From assembly GCA_019022655.1 (NCBI GenBank), contig JAFJYI010000440.1, positions 1 through 64,000 on the forward strand: a DNA stretch of 64,000 bases. Reading direction: 5' to 3'. The translations under genes were made by a program, and so were the position numbers. This DNA is from Acacia acuminata (Eukaryota; Streptophyta; Magnoliopsida; Fabales; Fabaceae). Shown piece by piece: positions 21,386 through 34,700 of the stretch (within the stretch, counting starts at the first letter, position 1; the number at the start of each line of letters is the position of its first letter). The notes under the pieces are model-generated. The model ran no database searches. It had not been told where the DNA came from and was given only the letters and a program-made list of their open reading frames with translations.

Positions 21386-22908
21386 GACAATGAGGCATTC
21401 TTCTGAATGAAAGATGATCCAGTTGTTTTTGTCGACGCTTTGACTTACGCTTAGGAGGTTGTGATAGGGACCTTCCAAAAGATATACATCTTTGATCTGA
21501 GGCCTATCCTTTGCACCAATCTCGCCAATTCTAGCAATCTTTCCACATTGGTTACCTCTAAAGGTAGCCTTGCCACCATCTTTTGATCTCATTTTGACTT
21601 ACACTCAGAAGGTTGTGATAGAGACCTTCCACAAGATATACATCTTTGATCTGAGGCCCATGCTTTGCACCAATCTCGCCAATCCCAGTGATCTTTCCAA
21701 ATTGGGTATCTCCAAATGTGACCTTACCACCATCTTTTGATCTCATTGCAATAAATTTGGTTTGATCCCCCATCATGTGTCTGGAGCACCCACTGTCATT
21801 ATACCACTTGTTGGTTCTTGATGCTCTCAAACAAACCTCTTCGTCGTTGTCTGGTTGTACTTTTCTTCGCAACAAGGCAAACATTAGTAACCTCTTCCTC
21901 CTCACTTTCTTATTTATTTGAGGAACTGTCTCCCCATATAGCAGACACAGGCCTTCTTCTTGAAGTGGTTAAACTTCTTCTCTGCCTCCTTTTCTTTTCC
22001 TTTCAACTGATGGCATTCCAATTTGATGTGACCAGGCTTCTCGCACTCATAACAGATAATTTGATCTTTATCTTTGAATTCTCGTCTATTGTTGCTTGTG
22101 CTTCCTTTTGTAATCGATTTCAAGCCTCAATCTCTCGTTGTAGAATTTCTTGAATCTTCATCATCGTCTTCATCATCATATTTACCCTTAGCTTCCTTTT
22201 ATTTCACAGCATTAAGAGCGACACCTTTTCTTTTGTTGGTGTTGATTTCGTCCAAGCCCTTCTTGAATTTCAATTTGCTTTCATATTTAGATAGGCTTAT
22301 GAATAGAGCGGCTACAGATTGCATTGATTCTCCACAGGATTTTTCGATGGCTATGACTTTAACTTCCCAATCTTTCGTTAAGATATTGAGGATTTTTCTC
22401 GACTTGAGGGGCTTGCTCGTATGTTTTATCCAAAGCTGCAAGTTGATTGATCAAATGGGTAAAACGAAGTTGAAATTCACTGATGGATTCTATGGTCTTC
22501 ATTTGAAGAAGGTTATACTCGGTTGTTAAAGTATTGATATGATTCTCCTTAACGCCCCAAGTTCCTTCCTAAGCTATTTCCAATGCTTTCCACTACTCCT
22601 TAGCAGTTGACAAATTACAGATACACAATATTCTTGTTGGCTAAGAGCACTTTGAAGCATTAAGATAGCTTTGCTATTGAGAGTGACAAGTCTTCTATCA
22701 TTCTCGTCACATTCTTCTTCAACCTTTGCGATTCAAACTCCATCTTCAATTGAAGTAGGTTCATAGTTTCCTCTTTCGAACACGTTCCATAGGCCAAATT
22801 CAGTAGCCATAACGAACACTTTAAATTGGCCTTCCAAAATGGGCAATGTTCTCCATCGAAACTGGGAGGGCGATTGATAGAAGCTCCGTCGGGTAATATT
22901 TCTTCCAT
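21386..22908 (-). pseudogene. Copia gag-protease-preintegrase region, broken
   Basis: The ATG at 22908 (MEEILPDGASINRPPSFDGE) is the typical copia gag start after the primer site. The following segments are in several frames. The zinc knuckle is intact, CYECEKPGHIKLEC (about 22,020-22,060). The protease active-site region reads WYNDSGCSRHMMGD (about 21,790-21,830). The gag_pre-integrase segment (KDGGKVTFGD, IKDVYLVEGLYHNLLSVSQ) occurs twice because of a 154-bp tandem duplication. No RT or integrase core remains. Confidence 0.88.
21441..21749 (-). repeat. 154-bp tandem duplication inside copia-3 coding DNA
   Basis: The word TGACTTAC starts units at 21441 and 21595. The units differ at roughly one base in ten. 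Each encodes the preintegrase segment from KDGGK to LLSVSQ. The divergence suggests an old duplication. Confidence 0.8.
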
Positions 22909-22947
22909 GATCTTTCTCGAGATGTTAAACCCAACTGAGAAACATTC

Positions 22948-22964
22948 ACTCTGATGCCAAATAA
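22948..22964 (-). other. Primer-binding site of copia-3
   Basis: On the minus strand TTTGGCATCAGAGTGAA, close to the canonical copia TTGGTATCAGAGC that pairs with initiator tRNA-Met. It lies just after the LTR end. Confidence 0.75.
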
Positions 22965-22968
22965 AGGT

Positions 22969-24440
22969 TGAATATCACTTAGAGGGCGGTGAATAGGTGA
23001 TTATAAAAATATTTTTGCTCAAACACTTAAGAATACAGAGACGGAGATAGAGAGAAAATAACACAAGAGATTATACTGGTTCGGTCTAAATCCATGACCT
23101 ACGTCCAATTCCCAAGCACCTTGGGATTTTTCATTATCTCAAAGACTGTTACAATTGCACACTTAGTACTCGAATGATCCTCTCACACTAGGACTTACTC
23201 CCCCTTACAAACTGTAATTGTACACCTACTTAAGGCTTCACAACCTTAAGATTTGACTAATAAACAATGAATTGATAAGTGTTTAACTCTCTCACATGGT
23301 AGATAAAATGATAAACACTGAAGTACAATGAAAATATCCAAAGATATTAGCTTAGTTAGTTAAACACTAAAATGTAGTTGAGTTGAATTGATTGCACAAC
23401 GTTTTGGTAGTTGGCAAATTCAATGCTTCAGGTATTTATAGTTGTTTGCATTTATGACTGTTGAAGCTTGAAATAATTTCGTTGAGACTTTTCAGAAGTC
23501 CATTGGAGATAAAGCACGAAAGGTTTGAATAATCGCCGTCATAAATATTCTTTAATTCTTTTGTTCCTGCGATTATGACCGTTGAGGTACACAGCAAAAG
23601 GAATGAAGTAGTTTTGCTTATAACGTCTTTCGAATGCTCAGAGGTATCTCTATTGGTTTAGTGTTTCGAAAAGCTAAGCGCATTAAATGCTTTTTGACAC
23701 GTCGGATTGCTTTATCCACACTATGTTATTCCACATTATAATCATTTGAAACTTATTAACAAACTAATTAAATGCAGTTAAGAACAATAATGATAGATGA
23801 TATGAAGAATCTAAAACATACTTCTAGATTCAAAGAATGTTGTTATAGTATTTTCAAAAAATAGAGACATATTAACTCGAGTCAAATGGACATTGACTCG
23901 AGTTAATCGATCGTTCAAAGCTTAGAGAATACTAACTCAACACGATCGACTTGAGGAAAGAATATCCTTGGCTCGAGCCTGGGCTTAGGCTCGAGTTACA
24001 AGAATCATGGCTCGAGCAAGAATCAAATGAATAATCAAAACACGAAAATATTTAACTCGAGGCAAAATAACGTGGCTCGAGCCAACCTTTAGACTCAAGG
24101 CACCAATAATCTTGGCTCGAGTTAGGTGCAATAAAACAGTGAGCTATTTTCGTAAAAACCTTTCTGACTCAAGGTAATAAGTGATGGCTTGAGTCAAACT
24201 CAATTTTTAAATGTAACGGTCAAGATTCTGGCTAGAGTCAACACACATTGGCTAGAGTCAAGTAAAGCACATAAGTTTGAAAACAATTGGCTCGAGGCAT
24301 AGGATATGCTGGCTCGAGTTTAGTCTCAAACTCGAGGCAAGCTTTTGGTAGCTCAAGTCAATTTATCAATTTGGAAATTATATTTCACATAGATTAAGAA
24401 AAAATCTTAAAACTCATCAACTCTACCTTAAAATTTAACA
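22969..24440 (-). repeat. Copia-3 5' LTR (1472 bp)
   Basis: Minus-strand ends are TGTTAAATTTTAAGG (24440) and GTGATATTCA (22969), TG...CA as expected. It includes a U5-like stretch rich in CCCCCTTAC and a dense array of CTCGAG palindromes at 23,876-24,350. The right boundary is inferred from resemblance to other copia LTR starts here. Confidence 0.7.
23876..24350. repeat. CTCGAG palindrome array in copia-3 LTR
   Basis: Eleven exact CTCGAG words and about seven one-base variants (CTCAAG, CTTGAG, CTAGAG) in 475 bp; about 0.1 would be expected by chance. Flanks vary between ACTCGAGT and GCTCGAGC, each an 8-bp palindrome. Confidence 0.85.
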
Positions 24441-24601
24441 ATTTCTGAACTTTATTCCTATTTAATATATAATATACCCCATAAAAAGAAAACGATACAA
24501 TAATAAATGAATGATATAATTATACATTAATATAAATAATTTATTGATGTGATTTATAAGAAGGATCAAAATAATCCTTCTTTTTCTTCCATGTAAATAA
24601 G
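24441..24601. other. AT-rich spacer
   Basis: No feature seen apart from the last five bases (24597-24601, ATAAG), the left target duplication of the solo LTR that follows. Confidence 0.6.
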
Positions 24602-26345
24602 TGTTGGAAATTATGCCCTAGGGGCAATTCATTGTACTTTGGATATTTAAGTTATTTAAAGTATTCTCTTTTGTTATCATTTTCGTTTGCATGTTTCGTA
24701 TTGATAATCGTATCCCCGGATATATCTTATAGATGATATCCTAAATGTCCCCGGGTCGGTCATCTATGCGGGAGCGAAGATGAGATAAGACCGTATGACT
24801 TTCATGAGGTATGGAGATACGAATCAAAGTCATGGGCACTTGTAAGAGTACAAGGTGCCGGGACCACCCACTATGAGAAAGCCGCATGGATCTAGTCATA
24901 AGCTTATCTCATGTATAACCGCGTCACGACGCCCTATGACCTGAGATCATCATGGATTCCTACATGATGATTCACTGGTCTTTGACCTAGTCAAAAGTCA
25001 CCTTTGACTGGGTGATGATAAAGGCTAGGATCGGGATCAGTGGTTTTGATGCAAAGGAATGTGAATGGTCAAGATGGAATTTGTCCCTTACATTTGTAGA
25101 GAGATAATACTGGGCCCCTCGATGAGTGAGTCTAAGAAATGTATGGCCATACTGTGATGGAAAGGAGTTTCCATTTCACTTATTAGACTACTCAAGAATC
25201 AAGAAAGTAATGGTCGTGGAAAGGAAGTTGACATTATCCATGCCTCATCCTTGACCAAATTATCGTGTGACAAAAGGGACGTGACATGGTTGTATGATAG
25301 GTTGTATCGTGTCATCGATCCCCATGTGAATTGGGTAGTTGCAATGTCTTGCTAGAGGCCGCTTGCGATTTGTGAGCTGACATAGTGTTGGCCCACTGCC
25401 AATCTCATATGGGCCTACAGGGTCGCACACAAGAATAATCCAACACGGGTAAAAGTGTCCAGATTCATTGAATCTCAGATTAATCTAAGATTTAATGAAT
25501 ACTAAATTTAATCTAGGATATATATATATATAAAATTCAAAATTAATATATGTTAATATTATTAATAGATATTATAATATTAATATATATAATATTTGTT
25601 TTGTATTTAATTTATTTGATAAATTAAATATCTAAAACAAATAGAGATATTGTATCTCATTTAATTTCGAATCAAGATATCGTATATCTGTTTAATATTA
25701 AATTGAGATATGGTATCTCAAATTTAAATTAAATAGATAGATATTATTTCTTGGATTTAATTTATAGAGATAAATTAAATCGAAGGCTTTTAATTTGGAT
25801 TAAATAAATGGATTTGATTAGATCTATTAGATGGATGTAATTAATACATTTATTTTAATCCGATTCCAAATTCGAATTTCAAATCAGCTTTTAATGCGGA
25901 TTAAATACGTTACATCAGATTTGATTGATGTAATTAATGTATTTTAATCCATATTTGAAATTTGAATTTCAAAATTAATGATGATTAATTTTATATAATG
26001 CGGCGAACGGGTTTAGAAAACTCACGGGACATTTTGTCGAGCGCATTCAAAAAGCCGCGAGAAAAACCCTAGAGTGGAAAATCAAGAGAGACGTACAAGA
26101 GGCGCTAGCACGCTGCCGTAGCCGTGTTCGGGAGTTGTTCGTGTGGATACCGGTGGAGGAAGACGATCCTACGAGTCGTCTTCTGCTGATCGAGGAGCTA
26201 GCCCACCTATTCAACGAAGAACAAGCCGCGAATGAATTCTCCTAAGGTAATTTCGGATTCCCTAGCCTAGGTTTAAACGCACCTGAGTGATCCTCGGGAT
26301 TGGATCCGTAAGTTTTTAATCCGCTGCGTTGTTCGGATTCCAACA
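24602..26345 (+). repeat. Copia solo LTR with 5-bp TSD (ATAAG)
   Basis: Begins TGTTGGAAATTATGCCC and ends GTTCGGATTCCAACA, with ATAAG directly on both sides (24597-24601 and 26346-26350). There is no interior, so an intact element was removed by LTR-LTR recombination. TGTTGGAAATTATGCCCTA is a start shared by many plant copia LTRs. A truncated relative is at 37289-38128. Confidence 0.95.
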
Positions 26346-26350
26346 ATAAG

Positions 26351-27163
26351 ATCATGGGAGTTTTTATTTAATCAAATGGCATTTGTAGAGCGTGCTCAAA
26401 AAATAATTTTAAAATAAAAATTATATAGTGTCTTCAATTTTGAACATATCATCAGTTTTTCGTACATAACTGAAACAAAATTGAATTTAAAAATGTTAAT
26501 GTAACAAAATAAGTATGGTGTTTTAATATAAAAAGTAAAATATAAACTCCAAGTATAGTAATCATAATAATATAATAAGCATTATAACAATTCGACTGCA
26601 CAAATTAAACAACAATATTCCACAGATGATTGTACTCCACACGCATTGCGAGAATAATTTTGTATTCATCTAGACTTCCTTAGTGAGCAAAGGGGAAACA
26701 TTTGTGGCACCAATCTTCGAATAATAATTTGAACTGACCAAAGAATATACCAAAGAGAGGCACAAAAGGAACCCTTTGCTTTGCTGAACTGAATAGAATA
26801 TTATTTCTTGCCACTATTCTACAAGTCTCACCGTCTTCATGCCAACTATTATTCTCCATTTAGAAACTCTATCTTCTCTCATTCGTCACGAAATAGGAAC
26901 TTAAAGTTATTTTAATTTATGCCTTGATTTATAGGAAACGATAAAATAAACAACAGCCATGTATTTTGTTCATTAATTTAGTTGCTCTTCCAATAATGTT
27001 ATGGCTTGTCCAACGATTTTTTTTTTTTGGGGGGGGGGGGACTTGCTACGAGGTACACCAATATGAATTTGCTCTATCTAATTAAAATAATGAAGACTAA
27101 TTCTTTCTCATTTAAATTTGATACATTTGTGAGCAAAACTTAAAGGAGAACATTTATTATGAT
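26351..27163. other. Unassigned AT-rich spacer
   Basis: No convincing ORF, repeat unit or RNA. Contains the T12-G12 tract. It may be original intergenic DNA. Confidence 0.5.
27017..27040. repeat. T12-G12 homopolymer junction
   Basis: Twelve T followed directly by twelve G. It may be a replication or assembly-prone site. Confidence 0.9.
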
Positions 27164-27172
27164 AATAAACTT

Positions 27173-29817
27173 GGGAAAATTACAGTCAGGTCCCAAGGAC
27201 CATAAAAAACAGCAAAAAAGTCCCAACAGAAATTCACATATCAAGAAAGTCCCTAGGGACCTTTTTGATATTATTTGTATGGAAACAAAATCCAAGTTTT
27301 TAAATTTTGTTGTAAATATGACACTTCTTGTTATAAATATAGCTTTTTCTCGTTGCAAATGGTCCGATTTTAAATTTTGTTGTAAATACAACACTTCCCG
27401 TTGTAAATATAGTCTTTTTTTTTTTGTTGTAAATGACCTCTGTACACTTAGGGACTTAAGTTTGAAACAAAATCCAGGTGTTTAAATTTTGTTGTAAATA
27501 TGACACTTCTTATTGTAAATATAGCTTTTTCTGTTGTAAATAGTCAAGTTTTTAAATTTTGTTGTAAATATAACACTTTTCTCGTAAATATAGCATTTCC
27601 TGTTGTTAATAAAAATAATATCAAAAAAGTCTCTAGGGACTTCATTGTAATTTGGTGATTTTAAGGGACCTAATTGTGTTTATTTGTCTTCCTGGGAACC
27701 TGCACGTGATTTTTGTAACACCCCTACTATTGTAAATGGTGTAACTATAATCGTTGATAAATTAATGAAGAGTTTTGACTGTAATTGAATTGTTATTATT
27801 TGTGTAATATTTTATAATAAAATATTAATTGTAAAAGAATGTCTCAGATAGTGGGAGACAGAAAGTGGACGCGGAAAGGCCCAAAAATTCACCCACTTTG
27901 ACTAGAGGAAAAGAGTCTCTGGTGGGCCCAGGTTCAAAAAGGTACGGGCCCAGGGCAAGATACCGGTGAGGTATAAAGTCGGTATAATGAAGTGGGGCCC
28001 AGGGTATATGACAAAACACAGATTCTTGACTCAGGGGAGTGTGTATGTTCCATTCAGGGACATGAGAGAGAAAGAGACATTGAAAAAGGCATATTCCAAA
28101 AAGCAAGAGACAGGGTAATCATTGCACAGGGACACGTGTCACCACGGGAGTAAAGGAAGATAAAGCAACGGCAAAATGGTCAATTCTTTGTCCTTTGGGC
28201 ATTAAAATTCATCCAATATGAGAGAGGAGAGAAAAACAGATAATTTTATCCATACTCTGACCAAAACACAAGACGCAAGACCCATAGGCGATAGACTGGT
28301 AGAAAAGGGGACCGATAAGGACCAGTTAGAGGGTTATTTTTGGACGGAGTGAGACAAATGTGGGGCTAGTTTGGAAAGAGGGAAGGCACCACATGAGTAT
28401 GCCCAGGCAGGAGAGAATATCTGGAAAAGATAAAGAAAAGTACGAAAAAGACGCACTTTTGGACCCGATGGGACCCGATAAAGACCGGTATACCCAGAAT
28501 TTGATTGATAAAGTGGAAAAGTGGGATTAAATAATGGGGATCAGATTTGTGGGGCCCCCTAGGAATATATGATCCTTTTTAATTAATAAAAATCTGACTT
28601 GGAGAAAAAGTAAAATTAATCAGTCTATTAATTAAAGTGTGGGCCCTACCGGTAGGACAAAAAGGTGTTTTGGGTCAAATTAAGTAATTTTTACCAAATA
28701 AAAAGATAGAATCTGAAGAATGAGGCTAGGGAGGTGCCACCTGAACCCCTAGAAACCTCTGGAAATTTTTGAAGATAATTATTAAAGTCAGATCCAAATA
28801 TACAGGAATTTGTTACAGTTTTAGGAAACTGCGTGGCTACCCTTATGATTACTTTAAAAAGAGGATAAACTCTTCATTTTTCCTCCTAAGAGGCAAGACA
28901 CAGCTGGAGGAGAGAGAAGGGACCAGCAAGCTCTCATAACTAAGATCAAGCACTCAACCACCTTGTCCACCAAGCCGAAGCTCCGAATTAGGTAACTACC
29001 GACAACTTGAACCTTTAAAGTTTAAACTTGGAATTTTCGTGCTTCTGGTTAGGGCTTGGTGAGAGGGTCTAATTTTGGAGTTTTTGATGGTTTCAAAGGG
29101 TTTAAAATTTTATTTTGTATGGGGTTAGGTTGTGGTTTGAATTTCTAAACTCGAAATCATTGAAAAAGTTTTAAAAGTGAGTTTGTTCTTGATTCTGGAA
29201 ATTCTGGCAGTGGACATTCAAGTGAGTTATAAAAATAGTAAACGAAATTATTTTTGGCTGAACTTTTACAGAAGAAAATTAAACATCCTAAGGTTCACTG
29301 TGATATATAATTTTATGATTTTTGGATTTTTCTACTAAGAGATAAAAATTGGCAAAGTTGGCTCTGTGTGCAACAGGGCAAAATCTGACCCAAATGTGGA
29401 AAGTAAGCAACACGCCAAAATAAAAGTACTTTCAGGGTCTATAAATATTTTTCCTGAAAAAGCAAAAAATGATTCTTTTAGAATTTATTAAAAATCTTGG
29501 AAGTTGGACTAGAATCGCTGGATTTCGGAAAATTTTGTGTTGGGGCTCAGCTTTTTATCAAGAAAAACGTGGCGGCATTTTTGTAAATACTCGAGTAAGT
29601 GTATTTTAATGATATTTAGGTCAAGGGAATCCTTGGGGAAGTCAACGGGTCCTATAAAATATTAAGGACAATATTTACCACACCGGGTAATAACCGCTTT
29701 ACTCTCATGCATGCTAAAGAACTTAATAAGTAAAGGGAAGGTAATTAATAGAAGGAATCCCTCTAACCCGCCACACCGAAAGGGCGAGGCCTGCGGTGGA
29801 GGTGTAACAATTTTCCC
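27173..29817. mobile_element. Mutator-like MITE with 9-bp TSD, split by a solo LTR
   Basis: Flanked by AATAAACTT at 27164-27172 and 29818-29826. The left end GGGAAAATTACAGTCAGGTCCC and the inverted right end (GGGAAAATCACGTGCAGG, read across the solo LTR) are imperfect terminal inverted repeats extending past 100 bp, both continuing to GTCCCTAG(G/A)GAC and TTTTTTGATATTATTT. Without the solo LTR and its duplicated 5 bp the element is 544 bp with no ORF. A 9-bp duplication indicates the Mutator superfamily. Confidence 0.93.
27714..29809 (+). repeat. Gypsy solo LTR with 5-bp TSD (ATTTT)
   Basis: Starts TGTAACACCCCTAC, ends GGAGGTGTAACA; ATTTT at 27709-27713 and 29810-29814. It shares the end motif ACCCGCCAC...AAAGGGCGAGG with the chromovirus LTR at 7578-10418, so it is a related chromovirus family. 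It inserted three bases inside the MITE's right end. Confidence 0.95.
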
Positions 29818-29826
29818 AATAAACTT

Positions 29827-30741
29827 CTTTCGCTAGTTGGACTTATATAAGATGAATGGTGAAAGTAATATATATATTTACCAAATGAGTTTCAAAATTT
29901 TATTGGCTTAGCATCCACTTTTCCCCTTAAGTTTTCATATAGGAGTTGTAAGTATCTAGAAGTTTTTTTTTTTTTTTTTTTTTTTGGATCAATTTCACTT
30001 GTAAGTTTTAAAAAAAGAGCAATATTGCCCATATACATTGAAAATGTCAACAATTAACATTCGTTTTTTGAACGGTCCAAACAAATTTGCTCATTTTTAC
30101 GACTTTTGGTGTGATATTGATTAAAAAACGGTTGATTATTTTGTTAATATTAATACCTGTAAAAAATATTTTGTTAATATAATTTTTTTTGGTATGATAA
30201 ATTATTTTATTTTGACAATCATGGAAATTTTGAAAAAAATTTTTGGTACTAAACAAGTAGATAATAACTATTGCCAACAATTTTTTTGGCATGAATTGCA
30301 GCAAGTTTTATGAATTGCTGATAAAGTTTTGAATAGTGCGGCTGTTATGGGCACGAATGCATATATATATATATATATATATAAGTATAGTAGCATCAAA
30401 TATCCTAATTTTATTGATGGTGCCTCCAGCACCCTAATGTTATTTTAATTTTTCTTGTGCATCCATCCAATACTCCTTGATGTTATTTCTTGGTGCATCC
30501 AGCACTACTTCCTATTTTTTTTTTGGGTTTAATCTAACACCAAAATATTATATATGAGTTAAGGCACTAGATGCACTAAAATAAATAAAGGTTAAGGTAC
30601 AAAAATATTGATGAGATTTTACCAAAAAATATGTCCAGCACCATATACTTTTTAAAGGTACAAAATATTTATGAACATTCAGAATGAAAGTAAAAATGTT
30701 AGTACCAGTAAATATAAACTAACATTGTTATATATCCATAT
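29827..30741. other. Unassigned AT-rich spacer left of CACTA-2
   Basis: No gene. It has a poly-T run (about 29,964-29,987), an (AT)n microsatellite at 30,361-30,382, and scattered GCATCCAGCAC words at 30,415-30,640 that look like a decayed minor repeat. Confidence 0.55.
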
Positions 30742-31300
30742 CACGGTGGAAAAAAGGCTTTTAAGACTAGACAAAAGAGGTACTTGTAAGATCGACCCGA
30801 CACCGGTCTTGTTCCAGCCGGTATTAAAAATCCGTAACTTGTAAGACCGGATTCGAACCGGTCTAAAAGAAACTTTTTGGACCGGATGTTTTAAAAGTTA
30901 TGTCTTAAAAGTCGTACTATATAGACCTGATATGTATTTTGTTCGATCCTAAAACTCAACTTTTAAGACCGGACCAAACCATAGACCGGTCTAAAAATAT
31001 CTACACTTTTAAGACCAGATAAAGAAACTCTGGTCTAAAAAATACCAACTTCTAAGACCAGACGACTAACTAATCCGGTTCTAAAATTAATTAAATTTAA
31101 GACCGGGTATTTAATACATCCGGTTATAAAAATTGAACTTTTTAGACTAGTCTTAATAAACAGCGGTCTTAAAAGACCAACTGTTATAAGAGCGGCATAG
31201 ACTTTTAAGACCGGACATATAAATTCATCCGGTCTTAACATTTGAACTTTTAACACCGGCGCTATTATTTCCCAGTCTAAATTTTCCAGAATTTTTCCTT
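30742..31300 (-). repeat. CACTA-2 3' subterminal repeat array
   Basis: Dense TTTTAAGACCGG and CCGGTCTTAAAA words in both orientations, mirroring 5606-6088 of CACTA-1. Presumed transposase-binding region. Confidence 0.88.
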
Positions 31301-31755
31301 GTTCTGTTCTTCCTGATCATATATATATACACACATCCACCACCCGATCCAGCACAAAAAAGTCGATACTTTAAGCTACAAGCTATGAACAATCCATTAT
31401 GAATAAATTGAATTGGGAAAAGAATACAAATATTATTTCACCATGAGTTATGTGGCCTCTTAATTTATACTATGGTACAACACCGTAATGAATATATACA
31501 ATAAGATAACTTATAACAAATACAATGATGAGTTACAAATACAGCACCATGCCTTCATCTGATCCCACCCAACAACGTAACATGATATTCCCTTTTATAA
31601 CATATATATCAGATCCTGCCACAAAAATAAAACAAAACAAAAGCTTCACAGTCAGGGACATTATTGTTTAAGAACATAGAAGGCATATATATAGTTAAAA
31701 CCTTAAAGTTTTCAAAGAATTCTGCATATGAATATCACCTTATGAATTGACTCTT
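31301..31755 (-). other. CACTA-2 3' UTR / spacer
   Basis: AT-rich with no ORF; it aligns with 5135-5600 of CACTA-1. Confidence 0.6.
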
Positions 31756-34700
31756 TTATAAAGGGATATCCTCCCATATCCCTTCTTTATGATCATTTCT
31801 TATTTCGAGTTCATTATCCGGTTCATCTTCTTTGTTCATGTTCGGTAGACCCCTTGAAAAAGGAGTACTCTGAGGAAGACCGTAATTTGAATGAATTTTA
31901 TCATCAATATCAATGACCTTTTTTCCTTGGAAAGCTACAGACCACATCTTATTTTCCTGATCACACTTGTTTCGCCTAGTCTGCCATAATAAAAGGTTCA
32001 TCTCCAAAACTTCTACCATTGATATCGACTAATGTAAATCCTAGCTGATCGATCCAAACACCATTATTGACATTAACCCACTTACATTTGAAAATGGGGA
32101 ATCTAATTTGGACATAGTCCACCTCCCAAATCTCTTCAATAACCCCCTAATAAGGCATGACTGCCAATTTACGCCTCTTGTCTTTCAAACTGGAGAAGTA
32201 CATAGATTCATCCTCTAACATAACACCACTATTTTGGACGGTGCTCCTATCATCTAGGGACTTCGTGTAAAATGTATAACCATTGATCACATATGAATTC
32301 CAACTTATGACATCAACCTCCGGACCACGTGCTAACCATTTGATTGTATCAAAAATATATTCCTCTCCCTCTACCTTTTGTTTGAACCAGTTTGCAAAAG
32401 TTCTCGTTATGCTCCCTAATCAACCTTTGTTCGGTCATTCTATGAGTTTCTTTCCTTATGCCTTCTTTATGTGCTTCTATGCTGTCTTGAACTTCATCAA
32501 CATTATTCAAGATGTATAAGTGGACTTGTGACAATTCATCAGGATCCACACTCTTTACTGAAGCTCCTTACCTACCCCCTTCAGCATTCTGATGTTTAGG
32601 AAGGCCAATATGTCTTACTCTGGCCAAATAATTTTGACAAAATTCCATGGCTTCTTCATAAACATATTTCTGAACAATTGATGCTTCTGGCCGTTATGCG
32701 TTCTTCACGTACCCTTTTAGGAATTTCATAGATCTTTCAATTGGGTACATCCACCATAAATGGATAGGGCCGCACAACTTTATCTCCCTCACTAGATGAA
32801 CAATTAGATGAACCATGATGTCAAAAAATGTAGGAACAAAAAGCTTCTCAAGGTGGCACAAGATAAGATATCCTTCATTCTCCAATTCATCCAACTTTTC
32901 AATCTCGAAAACTTTACTACAAACCACATTGAAGAAGAAACAAAGTCTAGTCAAAACAACTCGAAGATCATATTCAGGAATGCCTCGAATAGCTACTGGA
33001 AGTAGCTGTTGCATCAAGACATGACAATCATGAGACTTTTGGCCTACTAATTTCAAGTCCTTCATCGATACAAGCCTCTTAAAATTTGAAGAATACCCGA
33101 GGGAACTTTTGTGCCATGTAAACACTCACAAAAACTTTGTTTCTCTTCTTTAGACAAAGTATGAGAAGCCGGGGGACAATAAGTTCTCTTCCCATATGGC
33201 CTTGGATGTAAGTTTCGTGTATTCCCATTGCTTGCAAATCCAATCTTGCCTTCACACCATCCTTAGAACTACATTGTATGTTGAGAAGTGTGCAAACAAT
33301 ACTATCACATACGTTTTTCTCTACATGCATGACATCAATACATTGTCTCACATCAAGATTGCGCCAATATGGAAGATCGAAGAATACAGATCTCTTTTTC
33401 CATATATTTGTTTCTTTTCTACTCTTGGCTGTCTTACCGAAGATGACACTAATATTTTTCACCTTCTCATAAACTTGCTCCCCAGTCAATGCCACCAGAG
33501 CATCTTCATACTCTTGGCCACCAAAAAAGGCTTTCTTTAGTCGACGATATGGGTGGCCCTATCTAAGAAATCTCCTATGTCCAAGATAAACCGTCTTTCT
33601 TCCATGTTGGAGTTGATGGTAGCATGTGCCTTCTTCACAAACCGGATATGCTTTATGGCCTTTTACACTATACCCTGCTTTATGTCCCTTTACACTATAC
33701 CCTGACAAGTTACCATATGCTGGGAAGTCGTTTATAGTACAAAATATCATGTCTCACAATTTAAAGACCTCGTTCTTGAAAGAGTCAAAAACATCAACAC
33801 CTTCTTCCCATAACTCCTTCAAGTCTTTGATCAAGGGCACAAGGTAAACATCAATGTCATTTCTAGGTTGTTTTGGTCTCGAAATCAACATAGACAGCAT
33901 GATGTACTTTCGTTTCATGCATAACATAGGAGATAAGTTGTAAATAATGAGGAGTACAGGCCATGAACTATGTATTCTGCTAGGGATTCCATAGGGATTC
34001 ATGCCATCTGTGCTAAGGGGAAGCCTAAGGTTCCTAGGTTCTTCGCCGAAGTTGGGAAATAACTGATTGATTTTCTTCCATTGAGAAGAATCGGCCGGAT
34101 GTCGAAGGTTTCCATTAGAAATCCTCTCATCAGCATGCCCCCTCAAATTTTTTGCATCATTTTCATTAGCAAAAAACCGCTTGAACCTTGGTATGATTGG
34201 AAGATACCACAACACTTTTGCAAGCCCTTTATTTGACTTGTACCTTGGGGTTTCACATATCGGACAATTTCGCTTCTCTTCAAACTCTTTTCTATACAAT
34301 ATGCAATCATTTGGGCATGCATGAATCTTTTGTACCGCATCCCTAGTGGACAAAGTATTTTCTTAGCATCATAGTATCGATGCGGCAACACATTATCATC
34401 CGGAAGAATATCCTTAAAAGCCTCAAGCATTTCAGAGAAACTCTTGTCGCTCCATCCATGACGTGCCTTCAAGCTTACCAATTTCAATACAGCGTTCAAC
34501 AATTGGTATTTTTTACACCCACGGTATAGCGGGGTCTCTGCATCACTGCACATATTACTATATGCATATGATTGCTCAAAAGCCTCTTCTCCTACATCAC
34601 GAATAATGTCCTCTATGCGATCATCCATATCCGTGTCATTATAATCAAATGCCACTTCCCCATGTTGAGACCCACTTGACATTTTTTCACCATGCCATGT

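Larger units (their letters stand above)
21386..24440 (-). mobile_element. Ty1/copia element copia-3 (5' LTR, gag, protease; truncated)
   Basis: Minus strand: LTR 24440 to 22969, primer site, gag from 22908, zinc knuckle, protease and the start of integrase, then loss at 21386 where Athila-2 begins. The 3' part of pol and the 3' LTR are absent, so this is a remnant. LTR ends are TGTTAAATTTT and GTGATATTCA. Confidence 0.82.

Noticed and set aside
27159..27485. 108-codon ORF at the left MITE end
   Set aside because: It runs through the MITE terminal repeat, which is non-coding in this class.
29827..30741. Possible host gene in the AT-rich spacer
   Set aside because: ORFs are short, AT-biased and without splice or domain support.
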